Source: Streptomyces sp. NBC_00259 (GTDB taxonomy: Bacteria; Actinomycetota; Actinomycetes; Streptomycetales; Streptomycetaceae). Taken from it: DNA of 64,000 nt. The stretch covers positions 6,141,501-6,205,500 of the forward strand of contig NZ_CP108080.1 of assembly GCF_036181745.1 (NCBI RefSeq), given 5' to 3'. A program made the translations under genes and the position numbers. Positions 35,067 through 44,891 of the stretch are shown here, piece by piece. A model generated the notes under the pieces. It was not told the DNA's origin and ran no database searches. It saw only the letters and a list, made by a program, of their open reading frames with translations. Each line of letters begins with the position of its first letter. Position 1 is the stretch's first letter.

Positions 35067-35187
35067 GCCTCTGAACTGGGCTTTTTCCTCCCAGGGAAAC
35101 GGCTTGCCCTGGGCTGGGAGAACGATCAAGGATTGAGAGGTACGGCTACCCGCACCCCCGGTGGTGCGGGTACCCGTACTGGCGAAG
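35067..35187 (+). promoter_or_regulatory. repeated leader element, copy B, before the serine hydrolase gene
   Basis: Inverted partner of 30043-30162. The constant core from GATCAAGGATTGAGAG into GTACGGCTACCCGCACC is identical in both copies. The 17-bp hairpin here has one mismatch and a 6-base loop (CCCGGT). It ends 33 bp before the ATG at 35221, nearer than in copy A. Finding it as the leader of two separate operons points to shared control; the inverted-repeat geometry also allows recombination. Confidence 0.75.
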
Positions 35188-35220
35188 GATGCGCCGGTCA
35201 GTCGACTGTTGGGGGAAGTC

Positions 35221-36576
35221 ATGGAAGCACGGCAGCTTGCGAGCCGATTACAGGAACTGGCAGACATGCATGCCGTACCGGGGGCGCAGCTCGCCGTGCA
35301 CACCGGTGCCGGAACCGTGAGCGTCGTCGCCGGACTCGAGTGCTACGGCGAACCCCGCGCGGTGGACACCCGTACGGCATTCGCCTACGGCTCCGTGAGC
35401 AAGGTCTTCGCCGCGACGCTGGTGCTCCAGCTCGTGTCCGACGGCGACCTGGAGCTCGACGAGCCGGTCTCCGACGTCCTGGCGGAATTCCGCGAGCCAG
35501 CGGACGCCCGGCTGGCTTCGATCACCTCCCGGCAACTCCTCAGCCACACCAGCGGCCTGGTGGCCGACCACGAACTCGACGACTCCGACGAGCGGTCCCT
35601 GTTCCGTTACGCGACGAGCGTTGCCCAGCTCCCGCTGCTGGACCGCCCCGGGAACTCCTTCTCGTACTCGAACACCGGCTACAACATCCTGGGCCGTCTC
35701 GTCGAGGCGGTCACCGGCCTGAAGTGGCGCGACGCGCTCCAGGACTTCCTGCTGCGCCCGCTGGGCGTCGACCCGTACATCGATCACAGCTCCGAGAGGC
35801 CCGCTCGGGCCCTGGCCAAGGGCCACGCGGTCAGGCCCGGACAGCGCGAGGCGCGCCCCGTCGACCAGTTCCTGCCGCCCACCTGGACACCGGCCGGCGG
35901 GCTTAGCGGCAGCGCACAGGACCTGATCGCGCTCGCGCGGTTGCACATGGGCACCGACCCGAAGGCCGCCGCACCCCTGGAGGACGAGCAGCGCGTCGAG
36001 ATGCGTACCGCCGTTCCCGGCGCCGACGCCTTCGGCATGGCCGATGCCTGGGCCCTGGGCCTGGGCCACTACGGCAGCTCGGACAACCGCTGGCTCGGCC
36101 ACGACGGCACGGTGGACGGCGGCACGGCTCACCTGCGCTTCCACCCGGAATCGGGCCTTGCCGTTGCCCTGACCACCAACGCCACCACCGGGTCCAGCCT
36201 CTGGCCCGACGTGGTCGGGGAACTGCGCACCCTCGGCATCGCCGTCGGCGACTATGAGCCCGGCGTCCCCACCCCCGACCCCTCCGCTTCCGGGGTCGGC
36301 ACCGGCCCGCGTGACTTCGAACCGCTCGTGGGCGACTACGGCAACGGCGACACCGTCTTCTCCATCCGGCGCCACGACGACGGGATCCGGCTCAGCGACC
36401 GCACCGGCCTGGTCGCCGACGTGACCGTGCACGACAGCCTGAGCTTCACCGCCCGGCGCGTCGACACAGACGCGGCGCCATACGTCGGACGCTTCGTCCT
36501 GGACGGCGGTACGGGCGAAATCGCCCTCCTGCAGCTCGCCGGGCGTTCCGCTAAGCGCACTCACGCCGCGGCTTGA
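35221..36576 (+). CDS. penicillin-binding-protein-type serine hydrolase, candidate trans-acting peptide cyclase (SurE-like)
   Basis: 451 residues from an ATG preceded by GGGGGAAG. The beta-lactamase/PBP fold is complete: Ser58-x-x-Lys61 in YGSVSK, Tyr149-Ser-Asn151 in YSNTG, and His294-Asp-Gly in LGHDGTVDGG. The C-terminal 100 residues (about 365-450) form a separate beta-rich, lipocalin-like domain. No signal peptide is present, so it is cytoplasmic, unlike resistance beta-lactamases. Stand-alone enzymes with this architecture and size release and macrocyclise nonribosomal peptides (SurE family). An NRPS gene follows 111 bp downstream. Leu10 is a TTA codon (35248-35250). A DD-peptidase-like esterase remains possible. 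Confidence 0.75.
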   Translation: MEARQLASRLQELADMHAVPGAQLAVHTGAGTVSVVAGLECYGEPRAVDTRTAFAYGSVSKVFAATLVLQLVSDGDLELDEPVSDVLAEFREPADARLASITSRQLLSHTSGLVADHELDDSDERSLFRYATSVAQLPLLDRPGNSFSYSNTGYNILGRLVEAVTGLKWRDALQDFLLRPLGVDPYIDHSSERPARALAKGHAVRPGQREARPVDQFLPPTWTPAGGLSGSAQDLIALARLHMGTDPKAAAPLEDEQRVEMRTAVPGADAFGMADAWALGLGHYGSSDNRWLGHDGTVDGGTAHLRFHPESGLAVALTTNATTGSSLWPDVVGELRTLGIAVGDYEPGVPTPDPSASGVGTGPRDFEPLVGDYGNGDTVFSIRRHDDGIRLSDRTGLVADVTVHDSLSFTARRVDTDAAPYVGRFVLDGGTGEIALLQLAGRSAKRTHAAA

Positions 36577-36642
36577 CGGCTTCCCGCCGCGCGTCCTGAC
36601 CACTCTTTTCCGACTTCACGGCAGCCCGCCCCGGCCGTAGGC

Positions 36643-36666
36643 AGGGGGCACCCTCTCGCCGAAGTC
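36643..36666 (+). promoter_or_regulatory. weak copy of the shared operator-like motif, before the NRPS gene
   Basis: AGGGGGCACCC, 8 bases, AAGTC. The stronger copies read AGGGGAAACCC-N7-AAGTC (38276-38298) and AGGGAAAACCC-N7-AAGAC (41900-41922). Only the outer part matches here, so this is tentative. Confidence 0.3.
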
Positions 36667-36687
36667 CGTTAATCCTGGAGGTACAGC

Positions 36688-38169
36688 GTGACTCGCGCTG
36701 CAGCGTCGGCCGACTGGGAGCTTTCCCGGCACGTTGAATTCTGGCGGCAGCAGTTGGCGGGGATCGCTCCCCTCGAACTGCCGACCGACCGTCAGCGCCC
36801 CGTCGTGCGGTCGGCCGAGACGTCGACGTACGACATCGATGTCCCGTCCCACCTGCCCGCGGCCGTGGGCGAACTGGCCAGGCGCTACGAGGCCACCTCG
36901 CACGAGGTGCTGGTGGCCGCCGTGCAAGCGCTGTTCACCCGCTACTCGGGCCAGGACGACATCGCCGTCGGCACGCTCTCCCCGCGCAGCGGGCACACGG
37001 TCGTGCTGCGCAGCCGGGTCGAGGCGCGGGCCTCGTTCGGCGAGCTGGTCGCCCAGGTCAAGGAGACGGTGCGGGACGCCTTCGGCCATGACGGCGTCTC
37101 GCTCGCGCAGCTGGTGGACGCGCTGGCTCCGCAGCAGGACACCAGCGTGACCCCGTTCGTCCAGGCCATGGTCGTGGTGCGGGAGGAAAGCGGCGCGCTC
37201 CCGGCGCCGTTCGATCCGCTGGACCTCTCGCTTGAGTTCGCCGGCCCGGCAGAGCGGCCCACGGCGCGCATCCGCTTCAGCACGGCCCTCTTCGACGAGC
37301 CCACCGTCGCCCGGCTCGCCGGCCATCTCGGCGTTCTGCTGGCGGGCGCCGCCGCCGACCCCCGGCGCGCGATCCCGGCGCTGCCGATGCTCACGGACAG
37401 CGAGTACGACCAGGTCGTCCGGGAATGGAACGCCACCGACCGCGAGGTCCCCACCGGCACCTTCCCCGAACTCTTCGCCACCCATGTGGCGTCCCGTCCG
37501 GACGCGGTCGCCGTCATCGACGAGCACGGCACGGTGACCTACCGGGAGCTGGACGAGCGGGCCAACCGGCTCGCGCACCACCTGCGCGGGCTCGGCGCCG
37601 GCCGGGACGTCCTGGTCGGCCTGTGCGTGGAGCGCGGCGCCCCGATGGCGGTGGGACTGCTCGGCATCATGAAGGCGGGCGCCGCCTATCTGCCGCTGGA
37701 CGCCGACTATCCGCCCGGCCGGCTCGCCTACATGCTCCAGGACTCCGGCGCGCGGTTGGTCGTGACGCAAAGGGGCCTGCGCGACCGGCTGCCGCACACC
37801 GACGCCGTCCTCGTCACCGTGGACCAGGACCCGGAGCCGGCCGACTCGGACCGCTACCCGCTCTCCGCGCCGGACGTCGAGATGTCCCCACAGGACCTCG
37901 CGTACGTCATCTACACCTCCGGCTCCACCGGCAAGCCCAAGGGCGTGCTGGTCTCGCACGCCGGAATCGGCAACCTCGCGGCCGTACAGACCGAGCACTT
38001 CGACGTCACGCCGGACAGCCGGATCCTGCAGTTCGCCTCCGCCAGCTTCGACGCGGCGTTCTGGGAGATCTGCATGGGCCTGGTCACCGGCGCCGCGCTG
38101 GTCATGGGCTCCAAGGACGCCATGCTCCCCGGCGAGCCGCTGGCCGCGTACGCCGTGGAGCACCAGTGA
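36688..38169 (+). CDS. NRPS fragment: C-terminal half of a condensation domain plus N-terminal half of an adenylation domain
   Basis: 493 residues with a good ribosome site (GGAGG at 36677-36681) and a GTG start. It begins inside a condensation domain at WRQQLAGIAPLELPTDRQRP, so the HHxxxDG active site is absent. The adenylation domain shows A1 TYRELDERANRLAHHLR, A2 AAYLPLDADYPPGR, A3 VIYTSGSTGKPKG and A4 FDAAFWEI, then ends abruptly at EHQ-stop. Core motifs A5-A10, the carrier domain and all other modules are missing, and the pocket code cannot be read. Adding one G at the stop restores only 14 more unrelated codons. It is either a truncated gene or a site where a large NRPS was lost from the assembly. 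Confidence 0.75.
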   Translation: MTRAAASADWELSRHVEFWRQQLAGIAPLELPTDRQRPVVRSAETSTYDIDVPSHLPAAVGELARRYEATSHEVLVAAVQALFTRYSGQDDIAVGTLSPRSGHTVVLRSRVEARASFGELVAQVKETVRDAFGHDGVSLAQLVDALAPQQDTSVTPFVQAMVVVREESGALPAPFDPLDLSLEFAGPAERPTARIRFSTALFDEPTVARLAGHLGVLLAGAAADPRRAIPALPMLTDSEYDQVVREWNATDREVPTGTFPELFATHVASRPDAVAVIDEHGTVTYRELDERANRLAHHLRGLGAGRDVLVGLCVERGAPMAVGLLGIMKAGAAYLPLDADYPPGRLAYMLQDSGARLVVTQRGLRDRLPHTDAVLVTVDQDPEPADSDRYPLSAPDVEMSPQDLAYVIYTSGSTGKPKGVLVSHAGIGNLAAVQTEHFDVTPDSRILQFASASFDAAFWEICMGLVTGAALVMGSKDAMLPGEPLAAYAVEHQ

Positions 38170-38272
38170 CCGCGCCGCGGCGTGATCCGCTCTCCGCACC
38201 GGCTTCGTGAACACCTGTGCAGGCAGGGCCCGTTCGCGTGGCAGGGACGGCCGCGGGTCCCGGGCTGCCGGC

Positions 38273-38298
38273 GGTAGGGGAAACCCGACCAGGAAGTC
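38273..38298 (+). promoter_or_regulatory. operator-like motif before the GT87 operon
   Basis: GGTAGGGGAAACCC, seven bases, AAGTC. The 14-bp part matches 41897-41910 at 13 of 14 positions and is a near-palindrome (GGG-GAAA-CCC). It lies 50-75 bp before the GT87 start, a normal activator position. LuxR-type regulators bind G/C-flanked palindromes of this kind, and two such regulators are in the block. Confidence 0.5.
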
Positions 38299-38347
38299 TC
38301 GACCTAACTCTGATGACCTTGATGGTTCCCGCGGCTGCAATGGCACA

Positions 38348-39697
38348 GTGAGATTCCGTCGAGTCGAATACCCGGTCACTGCCGCGGAAGCGGTCACCGA
38401 ACCCGCGAGCCCTGCCGTCCCCTGGTGGAACCGGAGGGGGACCTGGGCCACAGGATGGCTGCTCGCCGCCCTGTGGGCCGCCGCTTTCCCCGTGGTCTCC
38501 TCACTGGAGACGCACCGGCTCTGGGGAACGAGCGCCGCGCTGGGATACGCGGCCGCGGCAGCCGTGTCGTACGTGCGGCCCGGCCCGCGCGCCCGGCGTG
38601 CGGCGGTGACCGTCGCGCTGGTCGGTGCGGTGGTGGCGCCCCTGCTTTTCCTCGTACTGACGGGACGGGCCCAGAGCGAGGTCGACGTGATCGAGCGCTC
38701 CGGCCGACTGCTGCTGGAGCAGGGAACCCCGTACCTTCCCCACCCGGACAAGGTCACGGACTACACGCCGTACCTCCCCGCCATGGCTTTGCTCGGCATC
38801 CCCAAGGCGTTGACGGGCGACCACAGTTGGGCGGCGAGGCTGCTCGGTGACGCCCGGATCTGGTGCGCTGCGGTGTTCGTCCTGTGCCTGCACACGGGAC
38901 GTCTGATGCTCCGCCGGAACAGTGCGACGGCCCCCCGTACGGGTCGGCGCGAGCGGATACCGTACGGAACGGCCGTGGCGGTGATGATCGCGTCTCCCGT
39001 GGTGGCCCTGCCCCTGTGCGTCAGCGGAGTGGACCTCCCGCTGACCGGCCTGTGCTGCCTCGCCCTCGCCATCGCGGCCCGCGGCCGCCCGGCGGCGGCG
39101 GGCCTGGTGCTCGCCGTGGTGTGCTCCCTCAAGTGGACCGCCTGGCCCGCGATCGCGGTGGCCATGGCCCTGCTCGGCTGTGTGGCGGGCCGCCGGGCGG
39201 CCGTGCGGTGCGCGGGCACCGTGGCGGCCGGCGCGACCCTGCTGATCGTGCCCGGCGCACTGCTCTCACCCGCCGCCATGGTCGAGCAGGTGCTCGCCTT
39301 CCCGACCGGACGCGGCGACCTGCCGACCCCCGCCGCCAGTCCGCTGCCCGGCCGGCTGCTGGCCGATCTCGGTCCGGCCGGCTGGTACGCGGCCGTCGGG
39401 CTGCTGATCTTCGGGGCGCTCGCCGTCGCCGTATCCCTCGTACAACGCCCGCCGGCTCATCTGCGGGCCGCGGCCGACCGGCTCGCGATCGGCCTGATCG
39501 TGGCCTTCACCCTGGCGCCCGCCGGACGCTTCGGCTATCTCGCACTGCCCATCGTGCTGATGGTGTGGGCCCGGCAGGCCGATCCGCGTGAACCGGTTCC
39601 CAGCCTGTTGGTGCGCGGCGCGCGGCCCGGCCGCGCCGCCCCCGTCGTCCCGTCCCGAGGCCCGTACGCACCCGCCGGCACAGGAGGAAAACGATGA
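38348..39697 (+). CDS. GT87-type integral membrane glycosyltransferase
   Basis: 449 residues from a GTG after the promoter motif; a longer in-frame start at 38207 would read through that motif. About 10-11 membrane helices. The first extracytoplasmic loop has the acidic segment SEVDVIERSGRLLLEQGTPY and YTPYLPAMALLGIP, typical of polyprenyl-phosphate-mannose-dependent GT87 enzymes. It would transfer a sugar, probably mannose, on the outer face of the membrane. Ribosome-site complementarity is weak. Its stop overlaps the next gene (ATGA), and the methyltransferase and GT4 genes follow in the same operon. Confidence 0.75.
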   Translation: MRFRRVEYPVTAAEAVTEPASPAVPWWNRRGTWATGWLLAALWAAAFPVVSSLETHRLWGTSAALGYAAAAAVSYVRPGPRARRAAVTVALVGAVVAPLLFLVLTGRAQSEVDVIERSGRLLLEQGTPYLPHPDKVTDYTPYLPAMALLGIPKALTGDHSWAARLLGDARIWCAAVFVLCLHTGRLMLRRNSATAPRTGRRERIPYGTAVAVMIASPVVALPLCVSGVDLPLTGLCCLALAIAARGRPAAAGLVLAVVCSLKWTAWPAIAVAMALLGCVAGRRAAVRCAGTVAAGATLLIVPGALLSPAAMVEQVLAFPTGRGDLPTPAASPLPGRLLADLGPAGWYAAVGLLIFGALAVAVSLVQRPPAHLRAAADRLAIGLIVAFTLAPAGRFGYLALPIVLMVWARQADPREPVPSLLVRGARPGRAAPVVPSRGPYAPAGTGGKR

Positions 39698-40545
39698 CCG
39701 ACCCGGCCCCGTCCCAGCGGCTGTACCCGGCCGACAGCTCCCGCCCGCTGCACCGGGCAGGCAGCCGAACCGCGGGCCGGGCGGACAGCCGAACCGCGGA
39801 CCGGACGGACAGCCGGCCCGGCAGGCGCACCACGGGCGTGGCCGCCGCCCTGCGCTGGGCGGCCCCCCGCTGCTCCTTCGTGGAGGAAGAGGTCGCCGGC
39901 CTCGGCGAGTTGGTCGCCCCCGGCGACGTCTGCCTGGACATCGGCGCCGAATACGGCCTCTACACCTGGACGCTGGCCGCCCTGGCCGGGCCCTCGGGGC
40001 GCGTGCACAGTGTCGAACCCCTGCCCGGCCCAGCCCGCTGGCTGCGCACCGGCGCCCGCCTCCTGGGGTGCGGCAACGTCACCGTCCACTGCACCGCCCT
40101 CGGGGCCCGCCCCGGTCACGGCACCCTGAGCCTGCCCCGGCGCAAGGGACTGCCGGTGCACGGGCGCGCCTTCCTGACCCAGGGCGCCTCCGGGCCCGGC
40201 CCCAACAGCGAGTTCCGCACCTCCCGGCCGGTGCGCACCCCGGTCCAGACACTGGACCAACTGGTGCGCCGGGCAGGCATCGAGAAGCTCGGCTTCGTGA
40301 AGGCCGATGTCGAGGGCGCCGAACTCGCCGTCCTGACCGGAGCGCAGGAGGCGCTGCGCCGCTGCCGGCCGACCCTGCTGCTGGAGATCGAGAGCAGGCA
40401 TCTGGACAAGTACGGCGCACGGCCCGCGGACGTGGTCAGCCACCTCCAGGACTTCGGATACGGCCTCCACCGCCGGTACCGGGGGCGCTGGACCGAAACC
40501 ACCCGCATCACCGACGACTTCCGCAACTACCTCTTCGTCTCCTGA
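39694..40545 (+). CDS. FkbM-family SAM-dependent methyltransferase
   Basis: 283 residues; GGAGG lies before the ATG. About 45 N-terminal residues are Arg/Asp/Thr-rich with repeated TAGRADSRTADRTDSR-like units. The Rossmann core starts with CLDIGAEYGLYTWTLA (SAM loop), then HSVEPLPG, and FVKADVEGAELAVL, the FkbM hallmark, followed by LLLEIESRHL. FkbM enzymes O-methylate sugars or hydroxyls in natural products, so it may methylate the sugar added by the flanking glycosyltransferases or the peptide. Confidence 0.82.
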   Translation: MTDPAPSQRLYPADSSRPLHRAGSRTAGRADSRTADRTDSRPGRRTTGVAAALRWAAPRCSFVEEEVAGLGELVAPGDVCLDIGAEYGLYTWTLAALAGPSGRVHSVEPLPGPARWLRTGARLLGCGNVTVHCTALGARPGHGTLSLPRRKGLPVHGRAFLTQGASGPGPNSEFRTSRPVRTPVQTLDQLVRRAGIEKLGFVKADVEGAELAVLTGAQEALRRCRPTLLLEIESRHLDKYGARPADVVSHLQDFGYGLHRRYRGRWTETTRITDDFRNYLFVS

Positions 40546-40598
40546 GAGCCCATGTCCGGCAGTCGAGATCATCCACACCGAAGGCAGCGACGGCACCC

Positions 40599-41765
40599 AT
40601 GAGCACCACTCTCGTCATCACGAACGACTTCCCGCCTCGCCAGGGCGGCATCGAGACCTTCGTCCACGCGCTGGCCACCCGTATACCCGGCAACGACGTG
40701 GTGGTCTACACCTCGAACGAACCGGGGGCGGCCGAGTACGACGCCACCCTGCCGTTCCCCGTGATCCGGGACTCCACCCGCACCTTGCTGCCGACCCGGC
40801 GCGTCACCCGAAGAGCGATGGCGATCGCCCGCGAACACGGCTGTGACCGGGTCTGGTTCGGCGCGGCGGCCCCGCTCGCCTACATGGCCTCCGACCTACG
40901 TCGGGCCGGCATCCGCCGGACCGTCGCCACCACCCACGGCCATGAGATCTGGTGGGCCCGTACGCCCGGGGCGCGCCAGGTCCTGCGGCGCATAGGCGAC
41001 AGCGTGGACGTGGTGACCTACCTGGGTCAGTACACCCGGTCCCGGATCGCGCCCGCCCTCGGACCGAGGGCCCGGATGAGCCGGCTCGTACCGGGAGTCG
41101 ACCCCGAGGACTTCCGGCCCGACCTCCCCGCGCAGCGCGTCCAAGAGCTCCGTGACGACTACGGCATCAGCGGCAGGAAGGTCATCCTGTGCGCCTCGCG
41201 CCTGGTGCCGCGCAAGGGGCAGGACACCCTCATCCGCGCCCTCCCGCTCATCCAACGAGCCGTACCACAAGCGGCGTTGGTGATTGTCGGCCAGGGCCCG
41301 CACGAGCGGCGGTTGCGCGCCCTGGCCCGTAAGCACACCGCGGAGGGCTCCGTCGTCTTCGCGGGCGGCAAGGGCCACACCGACATGCCCACGTTCTACG
41401 CGGCGGCGGACGTCTTCGCCATGCCGTGCCGCACCAGGCGCGCCGGCCTGGAGGCGGAGGGCCTGGGCATCGTCTTCCTGGAGGCCGCGGCCAGCGGACT
41501 GCCCGTGATCGCCGGCGACTCCGGCGGCGCACCCGACACCGTGCTCGAAGGGAAGAACGGGCATGTGGTCGACGGCACGGACGTCAAGGCCGTCGCCCGG
41601 ACCATCGCGCTGACACTGCTGTCGCCGGACCAGGCCGCGATGGGCGCCGCCGGACGCGAGTGGGTCGAGCGGCAGTGGTCCTGGGACGCTTCGGCCCGCT
41701 ACCTGACGCAGCTGCTCGACCCCGATCTCGAAAGGGTGCCCGAGCAGGACGTGTGCCCTCGCTGA
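40599..41765 (+). CDS. GT4 glycosyltransferase, PimB-like mannosyltransferase
   Basis: 388 residues starting at STTLVITNDFPPRQGGIETF, the Gly-rich acceptor loop of GT4 enzymes. THGHEIWWARTPG and SRLVPRKGQDTLIRALP are strongly PimB-like, and EAEGLGIVFLEAAASG carries the E-x7-E donor motif. GT-B fold, cytoplasmic face, likely GDP-mannose donor. The start is the ATG 53 bp after the methyltransferase stop. Streptomyces also have housekeeping PimB homologues, so a cluster role is inferred from the operon position. Confidence 0.82.
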   Translation: MSTTLVITNDFPPRQGGIETFVHALATRIPGNDVVVYTSNEPGAAEYDATLPFPVIRDSTRTLLPTRRVTRRAMAIAREHGCDRVWFGAAAPLAYMASDLRRAGIRRTVATTHGHEIWWARTPGARQVLRRIGDSVDVVTYLGQYTRSRIAPALGPRARMSRLVPGVDPEDFRPDLPAQRVQELRDDYGISGRKVILCASRLVPRKGQDTLIRALPLIQRAVPQAALVIVGQGPHERRLRALARKHTAEGSVVFAGGKGHTDMPTFYAAADVFAMPCRTRRAGLEAEGLGIVFLEAAASGLPVIAGDSGGAPDTVLEGKNGHVVDGTDVKAVARTIALTLLSPDQAAMGAAGREWVERQWSWDASARYLTQLLDPDLERVPEQDVCPR

Positions 41766-41896
41766 CGAAGCCGACGACGGCGTACGGGTCCGGTGATGGC
41801 GTAAGGGGCAGCCGAAGCGCAGGCGTACGGGCCGGCCGCTGACGTGCGGCCCGCCCCGGCCTGCGATGGCCTCCAACGCCCTCCGACTCTGCCGAT

Positions 41897-41922
41897 GGTA
41901 GGGAAAACCCTCCCCCAAAGAC
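41897..41922 (+). promoter_or_regulatory. operator-like motif before the ABC exporter operon
   Basis: GGTAGGGAAAACCC, seven bases, AAGAC, about 80-105 bp before the ATPase start. It is the best partner of 38273-38298. Both precede operons of the same gene block that run in the same direction. Confidence 0.5.
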
Positions 41923-42002
41923 TCCTCACAGGCCCACTGTCCAGCGACTTCGCCCGTGCTGGACTGGACGTAACACCCCCCGACCCCACCGAGGAACCAC
42001 CG

Positions 42003-42748
<746 letters not shown>

Positions 42749-42749
<1 letters not shown>

Positions 42750-44740
42750 TGTGGCGTCTGTCCGTACGCTCGGTATGCCATTACTGGGCGCTGTTCGCGG
42801 GAACCTTCATCGCGCTGGCCCTCGGCGTGGCGCTGATCGGGGTGTCGGCTGCGGCGCTGGCCGCGACCTGGAACGTGCCGCAGCCTTCCGGCTCCGGTAA
42901 CCCCTCCATCACCCTCAAGGACGGCGAGGGCACGAGCCACACGCTGATCACCGGCGCCCCCGACATGGGCGGGATACAGACCGTACTCGTGATGGCCGCT
43001 GTCGTCTCCGCCTTCGTCACGGTCTTCGTCATCGCCGGAACCGGCGCGTTCAGCGTCGCCCTGCGCCGCCGGGACATGGGCCTGCTGCGGCTGGTCGGCG
43101 CGGGCGGGCCGCAGGTACGGCGCATGGTGATCGGCGAGTCGGTGGCGGTGGCGGTACCCGCCACCCTCGTGGGCTGCGCGGCGGCGGCCGTCGCCACACC
43201 GCTTGCACTGAGCGGCCTCAACGGCACCGGCCTGTCGCCCATCGACATGCGCACCGGTGCGCTCGGCGGACCCCTGCTGTTCGCCGCGGCCTGCGGTTTC
43301 GCCATCGCCGTACTCGGCGCGACGGCCGCCTCCCGGCAGGCCGCGCGCACCGGGCCCGCCGAGGCGCTGCGCGAGGCCGATCTCGACTCCCGGGCGATGA
43401 CCACCGGACGCGGGACGACGGGTGTCCTGCTGCTCATCAGCGGCGCCGTGATGCTCGCCCTGGCCCCGGGCGCCGGCTCGGAGGCGGCCACTCCGCTGGC
43501 TCTCTTCGGCCCGATGGCGCTGACCCTGTCGACGGCGCTGCTGGGCCCCCTGTATCTCCCGCCCCTGGTAAGGCTGTTGACCGCCGGGCTGAAGCGGACC
43601 CAGTCGGTCTCCGGCCTCCTGGCGGTGGAAGCGGTCGTCACCTCCAGGCGCCGGACCGCCTCACTGGTCGGACCGGTCCTCGCCATCGTGGCCATCGTCG
43701 GCACCTTCACCTCGGTGCTGGCCACCACCGGCGCCACCGTCACCGCCGACGACCGGCAGCGAACAGCGGGCCAGTTGGTGGTGGAACCCGTCTCGCCCGA
43801 CTCGGGCGAGGGCCTGAACCCCGACGTGCTGACCAAGCTGCGCGTTCAGCCGGGTGTGCGTGCCGTATCGGCGCCCGCTCCGCTGGACGTCGCGGTGGCC
43901 GGGCCGTACTCGGCATGGCAGGACGACGCGGCCGTCGCCGATGTACCGGACCTGGCCCGTACCCACAGGGTCAGCGCGCTGGAGGGCAGTGTCCGGGCGC
44001 TCGCGCCGGGCACGGTCGCGGTCTCCAAGGAGTTCTCCGACTGGTACGGCGTCCATGCGGGCGACCGCCTCACCTACGGGCGCTTCGGCGGCGAACCGGT
44101 CACGGCCGAAGTGACAGCCGTGCTGGACGGCGGCTCGGCGGTGCCGCACCTGGTCCTTGCGCCCGGCACGAGTGGAGCGGCGGCGCCACAGCGGGCGACG
44201 GTCCTGCTCGAGGAGACGCAGGCCGGCGCCGTCGAGGCGACGGCGGCACGGCTGAACAGCGAACTACGGGACGTGGGCGTCAAGGTAACACCCACCGCGG
44301 ACTGGTTCGGCCACTCCACCAGTGACCAGGACCGGCTCAACGACCTGGTCCTGCTGGTACTGATCGGACCCGCCTCGGTGTACGCGCTGATCGCGGTGGC
44401 CGGCACCTTGGTCATGTCCTACAGCCGACGGGGCAGGGAGATCGCCGGGATGCGCATGGTCGGCGTCAGCGAGGAACAACTGCGCCGGATGGCCCTGTGG
44501 GAGAGCCTGACCACCACCCTGGTCGGCGCGGGCATCGCCGCCGTCGTGATCACCCTCGGCCTGTGGGCATACCGGGGAGCGCTGAAGGCCACGTACGGAA
44601 CGGTCGACATCAGCGTCCCCTGGGCAGTTCTCGCTGGACTGGTCGCCGCGTGCCTCGCGGTCGCCATCGCCGTGGCGGTCTCCGCGACGCGGCGCCTGGC
44701 CGGCCGAGGCGCCGTTGCCGTGCTCAACACACGCCAATGA
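42749..44740 (+). CDS. FtsX/MacB-like ABC transporter permease
   Basis: 663 residues with the duplicated FtsX arrangement: one N-terminal helix, an extracytoplasmic segment, a first three-helix FtsX core (about 75-210, containing RRRDMGLLRLVGAGGPQVRR), two central helices, a large extracytoplasmic domain (about 320-520) and a final three-helix core (RRGREIAGMRMVGVSEEQLRR). It should form the exporter with the preceding ATPase. The mechanotransmission design of the family suggests extrusion of a peptide from the outer leaflet. Confidence 0.88.
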
Positions 44741-44891
44741 AGTCAACGAGGGCTAACGTGGTAGCACGCTCCTCTATGCTGAGCACCTGCATACTCAAAC
44801 ACACCTGCTGAAACGGCGTCCTGCCACCAAGTAATCGATTGTCCGGTTCAGTTCCCCCACACTGGGCCGACTTCAGCACTCAGGAGTCGCC

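Noticed and set aside
35031..35906. A second plus-strand gene overlapping the leader and serine hydrolase
   Set aside because: It is an Arg/Gly/Pro-rich shadow frame of the hydrolase gene. Its similarity to the other leader copy is at DNA level only.
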